Of a stretch of 64,000 nt of DNA, positions 45,301-60,300 are shown piece by piece; positions within the stretch are counted from its first letter, which is position 1; each line of letters starts with the position of its first letter. The stretch comes from Macrostomum hystrix (lineage: Eukaryota; Platyhelminthes; Macrostomidae), in NCBI GenBank assembly GCA_950097015.1, contig CATNEN010000025.1, positions 2,904,001 to 2,968,000 on the forward strand. Reading direction: 5' to 3'. The notes beneath the pieces are model-generated. The model was not told where the DNA came from and did no database searches. It saw only the letters and a list, made by a program, of their open reading frames with translations. Both the position numbers and the translations under genes were made by a program.

Positions 45301-48300
45301 AGAATGAGGGATCTGACCCATTTAGAATGAGGATCTGACCCATTTAGAATGAGGGATCTGACCCATTTAGAATGAGGGATCTGACCCATTTAGAATGAGG
45401 GATCTGACCCAGTTAAAATGAGGGATCTGACCCATTTAGAATAAGGGATCTGACCTATTTAGAATGAGGGATCTGACCCATTTAGAATGAGGGATCTGAA
45501 CCATTTAGAATGAGGGATCTGACCCAGTTAGAATGAGGGATCTGACCTATTTAGAATGAGGGATCTGACCTATTTAAAATGAGGGATCTGACCCAGTTAG
45601 AATGAGGGATCTGACCCAGTTAGAATGAGGGATCTGACCCATTTAGAATGAGGGATCTGACCCAGTTAGAATGAGGGATCTGAACCATTTAGAATAAGGG
45701 ATCTGACCTATTTAGAATGAGGGATCTGACCCAGTTAGAATGAGGGATCTGACCCATTTAGAATGAGGGATCTGACCCAGTTAAAATGAGGGATCTGACC
45801 TATTTAGAATGAGGGATCTGACCCATTTAGAATGAGGGATCTGACCCATTTAGAATGAGGGATCTGACCCAGTTAGAATAAGGGATCTGACCCATTTAGA
45901 ATGAGGGATCTGACCCATTTAGAATGAGGGATCTGACCCATTTAGAATGAGGGATCTGACCCAGTTAGAATAAGGGATCTGACCCATTTAGAATGAGGGA
46001 TCTGACCCAGTTAAAATGAGGGATCTGACCCATTTAGAATAAGGGATCTGACCCATTTAGAATGAGGGATCTGACCCAGTTAAAATGAGGGATCTGACCC
46101 ATTTAGAATGAGGGATCTGACCCAGTTAAAATGAGGGATCTGACGCATTTAGAATAAGGGATCTGACCCATTTAGAATGAGGGATCTGACCCAGTTAAAA
46201 TGAGGGATCTGACCCATTTAGAATGAGGGATCTGACCCATTTAGAATGAGGATCTGACCCATTTAGAATGAGGGATCTGACCCATTTAGAATGAGGGATC
46301 TGACCCATTTAGAATGAGGGATCTGACCCAGTTAAAATGAGGAATCTGACCCATTTAGAATAAGGGATCTGACCTATTTAGAATGAGGGATCTGACCCAT
46401 TTAGAATGAGGGATCTGAACCATTTAGAATGAGGGATCTGACCCAGTTAGAATGAGGGATCTGACCTATTTAGAATGAAGGATCTGACCTATTTAGAATG
46501 AGGGATCTGACCCAGTTAGAATGAGGGATCTGACCCAGTTAGAATGAGGGATCTGACCCATTTAGAATGAGGGATCTGACCCAGTTAGAATGAGGGATCT
46601 GAACCATTTAGAATAAGGGATCTGACCTATTTAGAATGAGGGATCTGACCCAGTTAGAATGAGGGATCTGACCCATTTAGAATGAGGGATCTGACCCAGT
46701 TAAAATGAGGGATCTGACCTATTTAGAATGAGGGATCTGACCCATTTAGAATGAGGGATCTGACCCAGTTAGAATAAGGGATCTGACCCATTTAGAATGA
46801 GGGATCTGACCCAGTTAAAATGAGGGATCTGACCCATTTAGAATAAGGGATCTGACCTATTTAGAATGAGGGATCTGACCCATTTAGAATGAGGGATCTG
46901 ACCCATTTAGAATGAGGGATCTGACCCAGTTAGAATAAGGGATCTGACCCATTTAGTATGAGGGATCTGACCCATTTAGAATGAGGGATCTGACCCATTT
47001 AGAATGAGGGATCTGACCCAGTTAGAATGAGGGATCTGACCCATTTAGAATGAGGGATCTGACCCAGTTAAAATGAGGGATCTGACCCATTTAGAATAAG
47101 GGATCTGACCTATTTAGAATGAGGGATCTGACCCATTTAGAATGAGGGATCTGACCCATTTAGAATGAGGGATCTGACCCATTTAGAATGAGGATCTGAC
47201 CCATTTAGAATGAGGGATCTGACCCATTTAGAATGAGGGATCTGACCCATTTAGAATGAGGATCTGACCCATTTAGAATGAGGGATCTGACCCATTTAGA
47301 ATGAGGATCTGACCTATTTAGAATGAGGGATCTGACCCATTTAGAATGAGGGATCTGACCCATTTAGAATGAGGGATCTGACCCAGTTAGAATAAGGGAT
47401 CTGACCCATTTAGAATGAGGGATCTGACCCATTTAGAATGAGGGATCTGACCCATTTAGAATGAGGGATCTGACCCAGTTAGAATAAGGGATCTGACCCA
47501 TTTAGAATGAGGGATCTGACCCAGTTAAAATGAGGGATCTGACCCATTTAGAATAAGGGATCTGACCCATTTAGAATGAGGGATCTGACCCAGTTAAAAT
47601 GAGGGATCTGACCCATTTAGAATAAGGGATCTGACCCATTTAGAATGAGGGATCTGACCCAGTTAAAATGAGGGATCTGACCCATTTAGAATGAGGGATC
47701 TGACCCATTTAGAATGAGGATCTGACCCATTTAGAATGAGGGATCTGACCCATTTAGAATGAGGGATCTGACCCATTTAGAATGAGGGATCTGACCCAGT
47801 TAAAATGAGGGATCTGACCCATTTAGAATAAGGGATCTGACCTATTTAGAATGAGGGATCTGACCCATTTAGAATGAGGGATCTGAACCATTTAGAATGA
47901 GGGATCTGACCCAGTTAGAATGAGGGATCTGACCTATTTAGAATGAGGGATCTGACCTATTTAAAATGAGGGATCTGACCCAGTTAGAATGAGGGATCTG
48001 ACCCAGTTAGAATGAGGGATCTGACCCATTTAGAATGAGGGATCTGACCCAGTTAGAATGAGGGATCTGAACCATTTAGAATAAGGGATCTGACCTATTT
48101 AGAATGAGGGATCTGACCCAGTTAGAATGAGGGATCTGACCCATTTAGAATGAGGGATCTGACCCAGTTAAAATGAGGGATCTGACCTATTTAGAATGAG
48201 GGATCTGACCCATTTAGAATGAGGGATCTGACCCATTTAGAATGAGGGATCTGACCCAGTTAGAATAAGGGATCTGACCCATTTAGAATGAGGGATCTGA

Positions 48301-51300
48301 CCCATTTAGAATGAGGGATCTGACCCATTTAGAATGAGGGATCTGACCCAGTTAGAATAAGGGATCTGACCCATTTAGAATGAGGGATCTGACCCAGTTA
48401 AAATGAGGGATCTGACCCATTTAGAATAAGGGATCTGACCCATTTAGAATGAGGGATCTGACCCAGTTAAAATGAGGGATCTGACCCATTTAGAATGAGG
48501 GATCTGACCCAGTTAAAATGAGGGATCTGACCCATTTAGAATAAGGGATCTGACCCATTTAGAATGAGGGATCTGACCCAGTTAAAATGAGGGATCTGAC
48601 CCATTTAGAATGAGGGATCTGACCCATTTAGAATGAGGATCTGACCCATTTAGAATGAGGGATCTGACCCATTTAGAATGAGGGATCTGACCCATTTAGA
48701 ATGAGGGATCTGACCCAGTTAAAATGAGGAATCTGACCCATTTAGAATAAGGGATCTGACCTATTTAGAATGAGGGATCTGACCCATTTAGAATGAGGGA
48801 TCTGAACCATTTAGAATGAGGGATCTGACCCAGTTAGAATGAGGGATCTGACCTATTTAGAATGAGGGATCTGACCTATTTAGAATGAGGGATCTGACCC
48901 AGTTAGAATGAGGGATCTGACCCAGTTAGAATGAGGGATCTGACCCATTTAGAATGAGGGATCTGACCCAGTTAGAATGAGGGATCTGAACCATTTAGAA
49001 TAAGGGATCTGACCTATTTAGAATGAGGGATCTGACCTATTTAGAATGAGGGATCTGACCCATTTAGAATGAGGGATCTGACCCATTTGGAATGAGGGAT
49101 CTGACCCAGTTAGAATAAGGGATCTGACCCATTTAGTATGAGGGATCTGACCCATTTAGAATGAGGGATCTGACCCATTTAGAATGAGGGATCTGACCCA
49201 GTTAGAATGAGGGATCTGACCCATTTAGAATGAGGGATCTGACCCAGTTAAAATGAGGGATCTGACCCATTTAGAATAAGGGATCTGACCTATTTAGAAT
49301 GAGGGATCTGACCCATTTAGAATGAGGGATCTGACCCATTTAGAATGAGGGATCTGACCCATTTAGAATGAGGATCTGACCCATTTAGAATGAGGGATCT
49401 GACCCATTTAGAATGAGGGATCTGACCCATTTAGAATGAGGATCTGACCCATTTAGAATGAGGGATCTGACCCATTTAGAATGAGGATCTGACCTATTTA
49501 GAATGAGGGATCTGACCCATTTAGAATGAGGGATCTGACCCATTTAGAATGAGGGATCTGACCCAGTTAGAATAAGGGATCTGACCCATTTAGAATGAGG
49601 GATCTGACCCATTTAGAATGAGGGATCTGACCCATTTAGAATGAGGGATCTGACCCAGTTAGAATAAGGGATCTGACCCATTTAGAATGAGGGATCTGAC
49701 CCAGTTAAAATGAGGGATCTGACCCATTTAGAATAAGGGATCTGACCCATTTAGAATGAGGGATCTGACCCAGTTAAAATGAGGGATCTGACCCATTTAG
49801 AATGAGGGATCTGACCCATTTAGAATGAGGATCTGACCCATTTAGAATGAGGGATCTGACCCATTTAGAATGAGGGATCTGACCCATTTAGAATGAGGGA
49901 TCTGACCCAGTTAAAATGAGGGATCTGACCCATTTAGAATAAGGGATCTGACCTATTTAGAATGAGGGATCTGACCCATTTAGAATGAGGGATCTGAACC
50001 ATTTAGAATGAGGGATCTGACCCAGTTAGAATGAGGGATCTGACCTATTTAGAATGAGGGATCTGACCTATTTAAAATGAGGGATCTGACCCAGTTAGAA
50101 TGAGGGATCTGACCCAGTTAGAATGAGGGATCTGACCCAGTTAGAATGAGGATCTGACCCATTTAGAATGAGGATCTGACCAGTTAGAATGAGGGATCTG
50201 ACCCATTTAGAATGAGGATCTGACCCATTAGAATGAGGGATGTGACCCATTTAGAATGAGGGATCTGACCCCTTTTAGAATGAGGGATCTGACCCATTTA
50301 GAATGAGGATCTGACCCATTTAGAATGAGGGATCTGACCCAGTTAGAATGAGGATCTGACCCATTTAGAGTGAGGGATCTGACCCATTTAGAATGAGGAT
50401 CTGACCCATTTAGAATGAGGGATCTGGCCCAATTAGAGTGAGGTATCTGACCCATTTAGAGTGAGGGATCTGACCCATTTAGAATGAGGATCTGACCCAT
50501 TTAGAATGAGGGATCTGACCTATTTAGAATGAGGGATCTGACCCAGTTAGAATGAGGGATCTGACCCATTTAGAATGAGGATCTGACCTATTTAGAATGA
50601 GGGATCTGACCCATTTAGAATGAGGGATCTGACCCATTTAGAATGAGGGATCTGACCCAGTTAGAATGAGGGATCTGACCCATTTAGAATGAGGGATCTG
50701 ACCCATTTAGAATGAGGGATCTGACCCATTTAGAATGAGGGATCTGACCCATTTAGAATGAGGGATCTGACCCATTTAGAATGAGGGATCTGACCCAGTT
50801 AGAATGAGGGATCTGACCCATTTAGAATGAGGGATCTGACCCATTTAGAATGAGGGATCTGACCCAGTTAGAATGAGGGATCTGACCCATTTAGAATGAG
50901 GGATCTGACCCAGTTAGAATGAGGGATCTGACCCATTTAGAATGAGGGATCTGACCCATTTAGAATGAGGGATCTGACCCATTTAGAATGAGGGATCTGA
51001 CCCATTTAGAATGAGGGATCTGACCCATTTAGAATGAGGGATCTGACCCATTTAGAATGAGGGATCTGACCCAGTTAGAATGAGGGATCTGACCCATTTA
51101 GAATGAGGGATCTGACCCATTTAGAATGAGGGATCTGACCCATTTAGAATGAGGGATCTGACCCATTTAGAATGAGGGATCTGACCCAGTTAGAATGAGG
51201 ATCTGACCCATTTAGAATGAGGGATCTGACCCAGTTAGAATGAGGGATCTGACCCATTTAGAATGAGGATCTGACCCATTTAGAATGAGGGATCTGACCC

Positions 51301-54300
51301 ATTTAGAATGAGGGATCTGACCCATTTAGAATGAGGGATCTGACCCATTTAGAATGAGGGATCTGGCCCATTTAGAATGAGGGATCTGACCCATTTAGAA
51401 TGAGGATCTGACCCATTTAGAATGAGGGATCTGACCCATTTAGAATGAGGATCTGACCCATTTAGAATGAGGGATCTGACCCATTTAGAATGAGGGATCT
51501 GACCCATTTAGAATGAGGATCTGACCCATTTAGAATGAGGATCTGACCCATTTAGAATGAGGGATCTGACCCATTTAGAATGAGGGATCTGGCCCATTTA
51601 GAATGAGGGATCTGACCCATTTAGAATGAGGATCTGACCCATTTAGAATGAGGGATCTGGCCCAGTTAGAATGAGGGATCTGACCCATTTAGAATGAGGG
51701 ATCTGACCCATTTAGAATGAGGATCTGACCCATTTAGAATGAGGATCTGACCCATTTAGAATGAGGGATCTGGCCCAATTAGAATGAGGGATCTGACCCA
51801 TTTAGAATGAGGGATCTGACCCAATTAGAGTGAGGATCTGACCCATTTAGAATGAGGATCTGACCCATTTAGAATGAGGGATCTGGCCCAGTTAGAATGA
51901 GGGATCTGACCCATTTAGAATGAGGGATCTGACCCATTTAGAATGAGGATCTGACCCATTTAGAATGAGGATCTGACCCTATTTAGAATGAGGGATCTGA
52001 CCTATTTAGAATGAGGGATCTGACCCATTTAGAATGAGGGATCTGACCCATTTAGAATGAGGGATCTGACCCAATTAGAATGAGGGATCTGACCCAGTTA
52101 GAATGAGGGATCTGACCCATTTAGAATGAGGATCTGACCCATTTAGAATGAGGGATCTGACCCAGTTAGAATGAGGGATCTGACCCATTTAGAATGAGGG
52201 ATCTGACCCAGTTAGAATGAGGGATCTGACCCATTTAGAATGAGGATCTGACCCATTTAGAATGAGGGATCTGACCCAATTAGAATGAGGATCTGACCCA
52301 TTTAGAATGAGGGATCTGACCCAGTTAGAATGAGGATCTGACCCATTTAGAATGAGGATCTGACCCAGTTAGAATGAGGGATCTGACCCATTTAGAATGA
52401 GGATCTGACCCATTTAGAATGAGGGATGTGACCCATTTAGAATGAGGGATCTGACCCTTTTAGAATGAGGGATCTGACCCATTTAGAATGAGGATCTGAC
52501 CCATTTAGAATGAGGGATCTGACCCAGTTAGAATGAGGATCTGACCCATTTAGAGTGAGGGATCTGACCCATTTAGAATGAGGATCTGACCCATTTAGAA
52601 TGAGGGATCTGGCCCAATTAGAGTGAGGTATCTGACCCATTTAGAGTGAGGGATCTGACCCATTTAGAATGAGGATCTGACCCATTTAGAATGAGGGATC
52701 TGACCCATTTAGAATGAGGGATCTGACCCAGTTAGAATGAGGGATCTGACCCATTTAGAATGAGGATCTGACCTATTTAGAATGAGGGATCTGACCCATT
52801 TAGAATGAGGGATCTGACCCATTTAGAATGAGGGATCTGACCCAGTTAGAATAAGGGATCTGACCCATTTAGAATGAGGGATCTGACCCATTTAGAATGA
52901 GGGATCTGACCCATTTAGAATGAGGGATCTGACCCAGTTAGAATAAGGGATCTGACCCATTTAGAATGAGGGATCTGACCCAGTTAAAATGAGGGATCTG
53001 ACCCATTTAGAATAAGGGATCTGACCCATTTAGAATGAGGGATCTGACCCAGTTAAAATGAGGGATCTGACCCATTTAGAATGAGGGATCTGACCCATTT
53101 AGAATGAGGATCTGACCCATTTAGAATGAGGGATCTGACCCATTTAGAATGAGGGATCTGACCCATTTAGAATGAGGGATCTGACCCAGTTAAAATGAGG
53201 GATCTGACCCATTTAGAATAAGGGATCTGACCTATTTAGAATGAGGGATCTGACCCATTTAGAATGAGGGATCTGAACCATTTAGAATGAGGGATCTGAC
53301 CCAGTTAGAATGAGGGATCTGACCTATTTAGAATGAGGGATCTGACCTATTTAAAATGAGGGATCTGACCCAGTTAGAATGAGGGATCTGACCCAGTTAG
53401 AATGAGGGATCTGACCCATTTAGAATGAGGGATCTGACCCAGTTAGAATGAGGGATCTGAACCATTTAGAATAAGGGATCTGACCTATTTAGAATGAGGG
53501 ATCTGACCCAGTTAGAATGAGGGATCTGACCCATTTAGAATGAGGGATCTGACCCAGTTAAAATGAGGGATCTGACCTATTTAGAATGAGGGATCTGACC
53601 CATTTAGAATGAGGGATCTGACCCAGTTAGAATGAGGGATCTGACCCATTTAGAATGAGGGATCTGACCCAGTTAAAATGAGGGATCTGACGCATTTAGA
53701 ATAAGGGATCTGACCTATTTAGAATGAGGGATCTGACCCATTTAGAATGAGGGATCTGACCCATTTAGAATGAGGGATCTGACCCAGTTAGAATAAGGGA
53801 TCTGACCCATTTAGAATGAGGGATCTGACCCATTTAGAATGAGGGATCTGACCCATTTAGAATGAGGGATCTGACCCAGTTAGAATAAGGGATCTGACCC
53901 ATTTAGAATGAGGGATCTGACCCAGTTAAAATGAGGGATCTGACCCATTTAGAATAAGGGATCTGACCTATTTAGAATGAGGGATCTGACCCATTTAAAA
54001 TGAGGGATCTGACCCATTTAGAATGAGGGATCTGACCCATTTAGAATGAGGATCTGACCCATTTAGAATGAGGGATCTGACCCATTTAGAATGAGGGATC
54101 TGACCCATTTAGAATGAGGATCTGACCCATTTAGAATGAGGGATCTGACCTATTTAGAATGAGGGATCTGACCCATTTAGAATGAGGGATCTGACCCATT
54201 TAGAATGAGGGATCTGACCCAGTTAGAATAAGGGATCTGACCCATTTAGAATGAGGGATCTGACCCATTTAGAATGAGGGATCTGACCCATTTAGAATGA

Positions 54301-57300
54301 GGGATCTGACCCAGTTAGAATAAGGGATCTGACCCATTTAGAATGAGGGATCTGACCCAGTTAAAATGAGGGATCTGACCCATTTAGAATAAGGGATCTG
54401 ACCCATTTAGAATGAGGGATCTGACCCAGTTAAAATGAGGGATCTGACCCATTTAGAATGAGGGATCTGACCCATTTAGAATTAGGATCTGACCCATTTA
54501 GAATGAGGGATCTGACCCATTTAGAATGAGGGATCTGACCCATTTAGAATGAGAATCTGACCCATTTAGAATGAGGATATGACCCATTTAGAATGAGGGA
54601 TCTGACCCATTTAGAATGAGGGATCTGACCCAGTTAGAATGAGGGATCTGACCCATTTAGAATGAGGGATCTGACCCATTTAGAATGAGGGATCTGGCCC
54701 ATTTAGAATGAGGGATCTGACCCATTTAGAATGAGGATCTGACCCAGTTAGAATGAGGATCTGACCCATTTAGAATGAGGGATCTGACCCAGTTAGAATG
54801 AGGGATCTGACCCATTTAGAATGAGGATCTGACCCATTTAGAATGAGGGATCTGACCCATTTAGAATGAGGATCTGACCCATTTAGAATGAGGGATCTGA
54901 CCCATTTAGAATGAGGGATCTGGCCCATTTAGAATTAGGGATCTGACCCATTTAGAATGAGGATCTGACCCATTTAGAATGAGGGATCTGACCCATTTAG
55001 AATGAGGATCTGACCCATTTAGAATGAGGGATCTGACCCATTTAGAATGAGGGATCTGACCCATTTAGAATGAGGATCTGACCCATTTAGAATGAGGGAT
55101 CTGGCCCAGTTAGAATGAGGGATCTGACCCATTTAGAATGAGGGATCTGACCCATTTAGAATGAGGATCTGACCCATTTAGAATGAGGATCTGACCCATT
55201 TAGAATGAGGATCTGACCCATTTAGAATGAGGGATCTGGCCCAATTAGAATGAGGGATCTGACCCATTTAGAATGAGGGATCTGACCCAATTAGAGTGAG
55301 GATCTGACCCATTTAGAATGAGGATCTGACCCATTTAGAATGAGGGATCTGGCCCAGTTAGAATGAGGGATCTGACCCATTTAGAATGAGGGATCTGACC
55401 CATTTAGAATGAGGATCTGACCCATTTAGAATGAGGATCTGACCTATTTAGAATGAGGGATCTGACCTATTTAGAATGAGGGATCTGACCCATTTAGAAT
55501 GAGGGATCTGACCCATTTAGAATGAGGGATCTGACCCATTTAGAATGAGGGATCTGACCCAGTTAGAATGAGGGATCTGACCCATTTAGAATGAGGATCT
55601 GACCCATTTAGAATGAGGGATCTGACCCAGTTAGAATGAGGGATCTGACCCATTTAGAATGAGGGATGTGACCCAGTTAGAATGAGGGATCTGACCCATT
55701 TAGAATGAGGATCTGACCCATTTAGAATGAGGGATCTGGCCCAATTAGAATGAGGATCTGACCCATTTAGAATGAGGGATCTGACCCAGTTAGAATGAGG
55801 ATCTGACCCATTTAGAATGAGGATCTGACCCAGTTAGAATGAGGGATCTGACCCATTTAGAATGAGGATCTGACCCATTTAGAATGAGGGATGTGACCCA
55901 TTTAGAATGAGGGATCTGACCCTTTAGAATGAGGGATCTGACCCATTTAGAATGAGGATCTGACCCATTTAGAATGAGGGATCTGACCCAGTTAGAATGA
56001 GGATCTGACCCATTTAGAGTGAGGGATCTGACCCATTTAGAATGAGGATCTGACCCATTTAGAATGAGTGATCTGGCCCAATTAGAGTGAGGTATCTGAC
56101 CCATTTAGAGTGAGGGATCTGACCCATTTAGAATGAGGATCTGACCCATTTAGAATGAGGGATCTGGCCCATTTAGAATGAGGGATCTGACCCATTTAGA
56201 ATGAGGGATCTGACCCATTTAGAATGAGGATCTGACCCATTTAGAATGAGGGATGTGACCCATTTAGAATGAGGGATCTGACCCATTTTAGAATGAGGGA
56301 TCTGACCCATTTAGAATGAGGATCTGACCCATTTAGAATGAGGGATCTGACCCAGTTAGAATGAGGATCTGACCCAGTTAGAATGAGGGATCTGACCCAT
56401 TTAGAATGAGGGATCTGACCCATTTAGAATGAGGGATCTGGCCCAATTAGAATGAGGATCTGACCCATTTAGAATGAGGGATCTGACCCAGTTAGAATGA
56501 GGGATCTGACCCATTTAGAATGAGGATCTGACCCAGTTAGAATGAGGGATCTGACCCATTTAGAATGAGGATCTGACCCATTTAGAATGAGGGATGTGAC
56601 CCATTTAGAATGAGGGATCTGACCCATTTAGAATGAGGGATTTGACCCATTTAGAATGAGGATCTGACCCATTTAGAATGAGGGATCTGACCCAGTTAGA
56701 ATGAGGGATCTGACCCATTTAGAGTGAGGGATCTGACCCATTTAGAATGAGGATCTGACCCATTTAGAATGAGGGATCTGACCCATTTAGAATGAGGGAT
56801 CTAACCCATTTAGAATGAGGATCTGACCCATTTAGAATGAGGGATCTGGACCCAGTTAGAATGAGGGATCTGACCCATTTAGAATGAGGGATCTGACCCA
56901 TTTAGAATGAGGATCTGACCCATTTAGAATGAGGATCTGACCCATTTAGAATGAGGATCTGACCCATTTAGAATGAGGGATCTGGCCCAATTAGAATGAG
57001 GGATCTGACCCATTTAGAATGAGGGATCTGACCCAATTAGAGTGAGGGATCTGACCCATTTAGAATGAGGATCTGACCCATTTAGAATGAGGGATCTGGA
57101 CCCAGTTAGAATGAGGGATCTGACCCATTTAGAATGAGGGATCTGACCCATTTAGAATGAGGGATCTGACCCATTTAGAATGAGGATCTGACCCTATTTA
57201 GAATGAGGGATCTGACCTATTTAGAATGAGGGATCTGACCCATTTAGAATGAGGGATCTGACCCATTTAGAATGAGGGATCTGACCCATTTAGAATGAGG

Positions 57301-60300
57301 GATCTGACCCAGTTAGAATGAGGGATCTGACCCATTTAGAATGAGGGATCTGACCCATTTAGAATGAGGGATCTGACCCAGTTAGAATGAGGATCTGACC
57401 CATTTAGAATGAGGGATCTGACCCAGTTAGAATGAGGGATCTGACCCATTTAGAATGAGGATCTGACCCATTTAGAATGAGGGATCTGACCCATTTAGAA
57501 TGAGGGATCTGACCCATTTAGAATGAGGGATTTGACCCATTTAGAATGAGGATCTGACCCATTTAGAATGAGGGATCTGACCCATTTAGAATGAGGGATC
57601 TGACCCAGTTAGAAGTGAGGGATCTGACCCATTTAGAATGAGGGATCTGACCCATTTAGAATGAGGGATCTGACCCATTTAGAATGAGGGATCTGACCCA
57701 TTTAGAATGAGGGATCTGACCCATTTAGAATGAGGATCTGACCCATTTAGAATGAGGGATCTGGCCCAGTTAGAATGAGGGATCTGACCCATTTAGAATG
57801 AGGGATCTGACCCATTTAGAATGAGGATCTGACCCATTTAGAATGAGGATCTGACCCATTTAGAATGAGGGATCTGACCCATTTAGAATGAGGGATCTGG
57901 CCCAATTAGAATGAGGGATCTGACCCATTTAGAATGAGGGATCTGACCCAATTTAGAGTGAGGATCTGACCCATTTAGAATGAGGATCTGACCCATTTAG
58001 AATGAGGGATCTGACCCATTTAGAATGAGGGATCTGGACCCAGTTAGAATGAGGGATCTGACCCATTTAGAATGAGGGATCTGACCCATTTAGAATGAGG
58101 GATCTGACCCATTTAGAATGAGGATCTGACCTATTTAGAATGAGGGATCTGACCTATTTAGAATGAGGGATCTGACCCATTTAGAATGAGGGATCTGACC
58201 CATTTAGAATGAGGGATCTGACCCATTTAGAATGAGGGATCTGACCCAGTTAGAATGAGGGATCTGACCCATTTAGAATGAGGATCTGACCCATTTAGAA
58301 TGAGGGATCTGACCCAGTTAGAATGAGGGATCTGACCCATTTAGAATGAGGGATCTGACCCAGTTAGAATGAGGGATCTGACCCATTTAGAATGAGGATC
58401 TGACCCATTTAGAATGAGGGATCTGGCCCAATTAGAATGAGGATCTGACCCATTTAGAATGAGGGATCTGACCCAGTTAGAATGAGGATCTGACCCATTT
58501 AGAATGAGGGATCTGACCTAGTTAGAATGAGGGATCTGACCCATTTAGAAGTGAGGGATCTGACCCATTTAGAATGAGGATCTGACCCATTTAGAATGAG
58601 GGATCTGACCCAATTAGAATGAGGGATCTGACCCAGTTAGAATGAGGGATCTGACCCATTTAGAATGAGGATCTGACCCATTTAGAATGAGGGATCTGAC
58701 CCAGTTAGAATGAGGGATCTGACCCATTTAGAATGAGGGATCTGACCCAGTTAGAATGAGGGATCTGACCCATTTAGAATGAGGATCTGACCCATTTAGA
58801 ATGAGGGATCTGACCCAATTAGAATGAGGATCTGACCCATTTAGAATGAGGGATCTGACCCAGTTAGAATGAGGATCTGACCCATTTAGAATGAGGATCT
58901 GACCCAGTTAGAATGAGGGATCTGACCCATTTAGAATGAGGATCTGACCCATTTAGAATGAGGGATGTGACCCATTTAGAATGAGGGATCTGACCCATTT
59001 AGAATGAGGGATCTGACCCATTTAGAATGAGGATCTGACCCATTTAGAATGAGGGATCTGACCCAGTTAGAATGAGGATCTGACCCATTTAGAGTGAGGG
59101 ATCTGACCCATTTAGAATGAGGATCTGACCCATTTAGAATGAGGGATCTGGCCCAATTAGAGTGAGGTATCTGACCCATTTAGAGTGAGGGATCTGACCC
59201 ATTTAGAATGAGGATCTGACCCATTTAGAATGAGGGATCTGACCTATTTAGAATGAGGATCTGACCCAGTTAGAATGAGGGATCTGACCCATTTAGAATG
59301 AGGGATCTGACCCTATTTAGAATGAGGGATCTGACCCATTTAGAATGAGGGATCTGACCCATTTAGAATGAGGGATCTGACCCAGTTAGAATAGGGATCT
59401 GACCCATTTAGAATGAGGGATCTGACCCATTTAGAATGAGGGATCTGACCCATTTAGAATGAGGGATCTGACCCAGTTAGAATAAGGGATCTGACCCATT
59501 TAGAATGAGGGATCTGACCCAGTTAAATGAGGGATCTGACCCATTTAGAATAAGGATCTGACCCATTAGAATGAGGGATCTGACCCAGTTAGAATGAGGG
59601 ATCTGACCCATTTAGAATGAGGGATCTGACCCAGTTAGAATGAGGATCTGACCCATTTAGAATGAGGGATCTGACCCATTTAGAATGAGGGATGCTGACC
59701 CATTTAGAATGAGGGATCTGACCCATTTAGAATGAGGGATCTGACCCATTTAGAATGAGGGATCTGACCCATTTAGAATGAGGGATCTGACCCAGTTAGA
59801 ATGAGGGATCTGACCCATTTAGAATGAGGGATCTGACCCATTTAGAATGAGGGATCTGACCCATTTAGAATGAGGGATCTGACCCATTTAGAATGAGGGA
59901 TCTGACCCAGTTAGAATGAGGATCTGACCCATTTAGAATGAGGGATCTGACCCAGTTAGAATGAGGGATCTGACCCATTTAGAATGAGGATCTGACCCAT
60001 TTAGAATGAGGGATCTGACCCATTTAGAATGAGGATCTGACCCATTTAGAATGAGGGATCTGACCCATTTAGAATGAGGGATCTGGCCCATTTAGAATGA
60101 GGGATCTGACCCATTTAGAATGAGGATCTGACCCATTTAGAATGAGGGATCTGACCCATTTAGAATGAGGATCTGACCCATTTAGAATGAGGGATCTGAC
60201 CCATTTAGAATGAGGGATCTGACCCATTTAGAATGAGGATCTGACCCATTTAGAATGAGGATCTGACCCATTTAGAATGAGGGATCTGGCCCATTTAGAA